A stretch of 64,000 nt of DNA from Ilex aquifolium. Lineage: Eukaryota; Streptophyta; Magnoliopsida; Aquifoliales; Aquifoliaceae. The translations under genes were made by a program, and so were the position numbers. Shown here one piece after another: positions 60,974-64,000 of the stretch. Each line of letters begins with the position of its first letter. The stretch's first letter is position 1. The stretch lies in NCBI GenBank assembly GCA_951799425.1, contig OX637397.1, positions 4,641,001-4,705,000 on the forward strand. Direction: 5' to 3'. A model generated the notes under the pieces. That model made no database searches. It was not told the DNA's origin and saw only the letters and a list, made by a program, of their open reading frames with translations.

Positions 60974-61897
60974 ATAGTGAAGGGTACTTTGGTCATGATT
61001 CAAGTTTCAGACATAGGGCTGAGTATTGCTTTTTTTCTTCCTTTTTTTTTGATAAGAAACAATGGATAATTCATTTGATTCATAGGAAACTTATATCATT
61101 ATGGTTGAGAAGTAATAAGAAATTCGATGCCTTGTCTCTCCAACTACATTTAATTAAGCTTGCAGATGTAGGGAGAAAGCTCACATCAATGGCGGCAAAA
61201 GCTTGACTTTGAGTGTGTCATTGCTTTCTGTTGCTGAACCTCACTTTGTAATCTGAAAGATTTAAAAATTTTATTCTATACTCTTAAAAATTAATTTTTT
61301 TTATATTACACCCTTAACATATAGAAGTGTTACAATGTGTCCCTTAATTTTCATTGTTTGGTCTGTCAAAAATTACCTAATTGATGTTGACAGAATAAAT
61401 AATGGAATGACCACATTATAATAATTTTAATACATTAAGAATGCAATGCGAGAAATCTAATCTTTGAGGATACAAAATAAAAATTCTTAAATTTTTTAGA
61501 GCTCGTCCTTTGGTAAGAATGCAATGCGAGAAATCCACCCTCACAGCAGCTGTTCCCCTTATCTGGTTTGTAAATGTGACTTACCAGAGCTTGTCCTTTG
61601 GTATTACCAATCCATCCACAAATCTATGGGCATGCTTTGGACAAGATCAAATGCACAAGGCTAATTTCCAAAGCCGATGTTCATAGCATAGATGCTTTTA
61701 TTCATATTTGCCTAATATCTCATTCTCATCAATAGCAAGTTGCCAGTTCCATCAAATGGTCACTAAGATTAAATGAATACTTACTTCAACTCTACTGGTG
61801 AAAGGATTTGGCAGAGAAACACTATACAATCACTATCAGATGGTTCAGATAAGACTGTTTATCAAAACTATAAATTCATGAATAAGCCGATGACAAT
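60974..61897. other. Gene-free DNA between gene 4 and the MO25-like gene
   Basis: Intron-2-like text fades out near 61145, where the PGG exon would be expected. A phrase with AAGAATGCAATGCGAGAAATC occurs twice (about 61436 and 61518). No coding frame is seen. Confidence 0.45.
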
Positions 61898-62632
61898 CTA
61901 AATCACGAGATCTTTATACAATTCTCCCGACACATTCACTGGTGGTTGGGGTTCCAATTCCGCAATTTCTTTTACGACTTCAGCTTTGTCTGCCTCAAAT
62001 GATTGATCCTCTGCAACAAATCAATTTTGGTTCAGTTCCAACTACTTAAACATGGCAGTCACAATAATGTTATAATTAACAATTTACCACCTGTATCAGC
62101 CTTGAAGACACCAAGTAATCGTAGAAGCTTGCTTCTATTGGCAACGAAGAGCTGTCATTTGAAACATAAAAAGTAAGCAAATAATGATAAAGGTAAATAC
62201 TTTGTTCAAGTTCAGTAGTATCAAATAACGAGGCAGAACCTTTAACACGTGAAATGCATCCATCTGGATGTTCTTGCTTGACTCCTGCAGATGACGAAAT
62301 TTACCCAACTTTAATCATCACGGGTTTTTCTTTTTCCCATCGGAGTAGGCTAGTGTTATGGAAGCCCAAAATGTTCTACAAATTTGTGAATAGTATTATA
62401 TAAATGATGAGCTTTCTGAGTGGTAGGTAGATTTTTTGTGCTTACAGTGCTAGTACAATTAAATATACATGGTTGGTCATACTTATTGCCAATATGATAC
62501 ATGAATTTAGAATAAACTGAAAGAATAGCATACCCTCATAAGATTCATTATAATCCTTAAGTTATCCTTTGAGCTCACATAGCGAACCATCACACCAGAA
62601 TTTGAGCGATTGAGCAACAAATCTCCCAATAG
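61898..62632 (-). CDS. MO25: MO25-like protein (CAB39 family), 3' exons only
   Basis: Four minus-strand exons with GT-AG borders join in frame: 62632-62534, 62284-62240, 62151-62091 and 62010-61898. They read [68 protein letters not shown] and [20 protein letters not shown], then a short tail and a TAG stop. This is the C-terminal third of plant MO25-like proteins, scaffolds that activate Ste20-type kinases and support cell polarity and division. Against the family as I remember it, about 14-15 residues are missing after AFHVLK (the ANQNKPADIV part), an in-frame loss at an exon border. No upstream exon is seen in 62633-64000, where a repeated element appears from about 63500. It may be a partial copy, or the 5' exons may lie beyond the window. 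Confidence 0.82.
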
Positions 62633-63500
62633 CTGAAACATATTAGAGCTGTCAGTCTACAAACTGCAGAACCAAAGATCAAGGGAAATCAAAGGCTGCA
62701 GTCAAATCATGATAAGTGGTAGCAACAAAAAGTCTATCCAGGACCACCATTATTCCAAGAAAATGCATGCCCATCCATTTCTTTTGGTGATAACTGTCCG
62801 GTGAAAATATGTTTGAGTACTAAATGCTATGAAAACTAAAAAGATTTCTTCTGCAATAAATAAATGGAACCATGGAAGAGGAAGATTAAGTTTCTACAAG
62901 CACAACTTTCCTTGCCATTCTTTGACAAACAAAAATGTATCAGACAGCAGTTTTAACTTCACGGTAAATTATTGCCCAAGAGTAAGGGGTAAGAGGTGTT
63001 GGTATCAGTCATTCATTCTATTGGAATTAGCCTTTACTTTTAGGGGGGCAAGCATGCCACTGCCATTGGGCCGGCACATAGCTGGTCACCCTATCCACCG
63101 GCAATAAAATAGATAGGTGGCAGCCCTGATCTGGAATTGGAGCTATCCAGCAAATCTAAGTAGGACAGTAGTGGTGACTAGTCATAGTAAAACCATGTCT
63201 AGACACAATAAATGTTTGTAGTCCAGACCTACCCTAACAAATTCAGTAAAACTCAGAAATCCCATTAACAGTAAAGTGCCAAAAATCATAACTTTTCACC
63301 AAACCAGTAGAACAAAACCGAAACCTCACATTGAGCATTTCCAGTTGAATAAACGACGGCATACAAAATCAGGAACACAATATGCATCATACTCATCCAA
63401 ACACACACTACACCACAACCCATAATTTTCATATTAAAAAAACATGGAAAAAGATTAATCCAGTAACAGCCATAAGTACATTTTCTATATTCCACCTAAC
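62633..63500. other. Region upstream of the MO25-like exons
   Basis: No further MO25 exon was found on the minus strand. The short open frames here are not supported by any recognisable motif. Confidence 0.45.
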
Positions 63501-64000
63501 AAGGAAAGAATGGAGAATGGAGAGTAGACCTGTTGCTCGATGCGAGTCGATGACGGTCACTCGGAGGAGGACTCGATGGAAATGCTTGTGGAGCTCTGAT
63601 CCGATGGATGGAAGACTTGATGGAGCTCGGTGGACTGGAGCTGTGCTCAGTCGTTGGTGGAGCTGTTTTCAATCGTTGGTGTTCTAGGTTGGTGTTCTGG
63701 ATCGAATTAGGGCAAAACCGATTTAGGGCAAAATTGATTTAGTCTGGAATAGAGAATGGAGAATGCTCAGTCGCTGACTCGCTTAGTTTGGAATGGAGAA
63801 TGCTCAGTCGCTGACTCGCTTAGTCTGGAATGGAGAATGCTTAGTCTCGAATGGAGAATAGAGAATGCTCACTGCTCAGTTGCTGCCTCGCTGTATGAAC
63901 AATGGTTGGAGCTCGTCGGAGATAACAGTCGTTGAATGGTTGGAGCTCGTTGGAAAAGAGGCTGGCTGAGAGTGGTTGGTGGAGGAGGAGAGCTCACAGT
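63500..64000. repeat. Direct repeat, copy B, with flank
   Basis: Bases 63791-64000 match 1-210. The preceding part (63500-63790) is the same type of DNA, with repeated GAATGGAGAATG and GGAGCTC-type words and two near-identical GCTCAGTCGCTGACTCGCTTAG phrases. It continues past the window end. Confidence 0.85.

Noticed and set aside
63382-63687. 101-codon plus-strand frame near the window end
   Set aside because: Low-complexity text entering the repeated element; no motif and no matching frame in the copy at the window start.

Overview
This is nuclear DNA from a flowering plant, most likely a eudicot with a large, repeat-rich genome. It is AT-rich, has GT-AG introns, and carries plant SINEs, Tourist, hAT and CACTA MITEs, Helitrons and LTR relics. 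The recognisable host genes are plant families: ankyrin-repeat/PGG membrane proteins (ACD6/ITN1 class), the NRPD7/NRPE7 subunit of RNA polymerases IV/V, and MO25. I cannot name the species.

The core is a same-strand (+) cluster of ankyrin-PGG genes in different states. Gene 1 (16410-19987, 3 exons, 572 aa) and gene 2 (33097-36259, 3 exons, 600 aa) read through cleanly. Gene 3 (48313-50946) keeps all three exons but has several frame lesions and a stop. Gene 4 (55333-60197) has exon 2 split by a roughly 3 kb solo LTR and no PGG exon. Decayed pieces lie at 29692-30230 and 36731-38152. Copies of the upstream region without coding exons lie at about 7590-7880, 26390-27140, 31480-32300, 38640-39140 and 40395-40830. 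This is a birth-and-death array built by repeated segmental duplication.

Layout: 1-2700 holds a repeated element end and a broken NRPE7-like fragment (-). 2700-12080 is gene-free and holds foldback elements, MITEs, an LTR relic, a 1.1 kb CCA-type repeat and a retroposed sequence with a 12 bp target duplication. 12080-20370 is gene 1, whose promoter is separated from its start codon by a 4 kb Helitron and whose last codons lie in a MITE. 20370-32900 is gene-poor with nested duplications. 33-38 kb is gene 2 and a decayed neighbour. 38-48 kb holds orphan promoter copies, a foldback element, a TATA-to-poly(A) unit with no ORF, and four identical 720 bp tandem repeats. 48-60 kb holds the two broken ankyrin-PGG copies and a second NRPE7-like fragment. 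61898-62632 is the 3' part of an MO25-like gene (-). The window ends in a second direct copy of the repeat that begins it.

The intact ankyrin-PGG proteins would sit in a membrane through four C-terminal hydrophobic segments, with an ankyrin domain in the cytosol. Family members act in salicylate-linked defence and in stress signalling. A specific role for these copies cannot be read from the sequence. All coordinates and alignments were made by eye.
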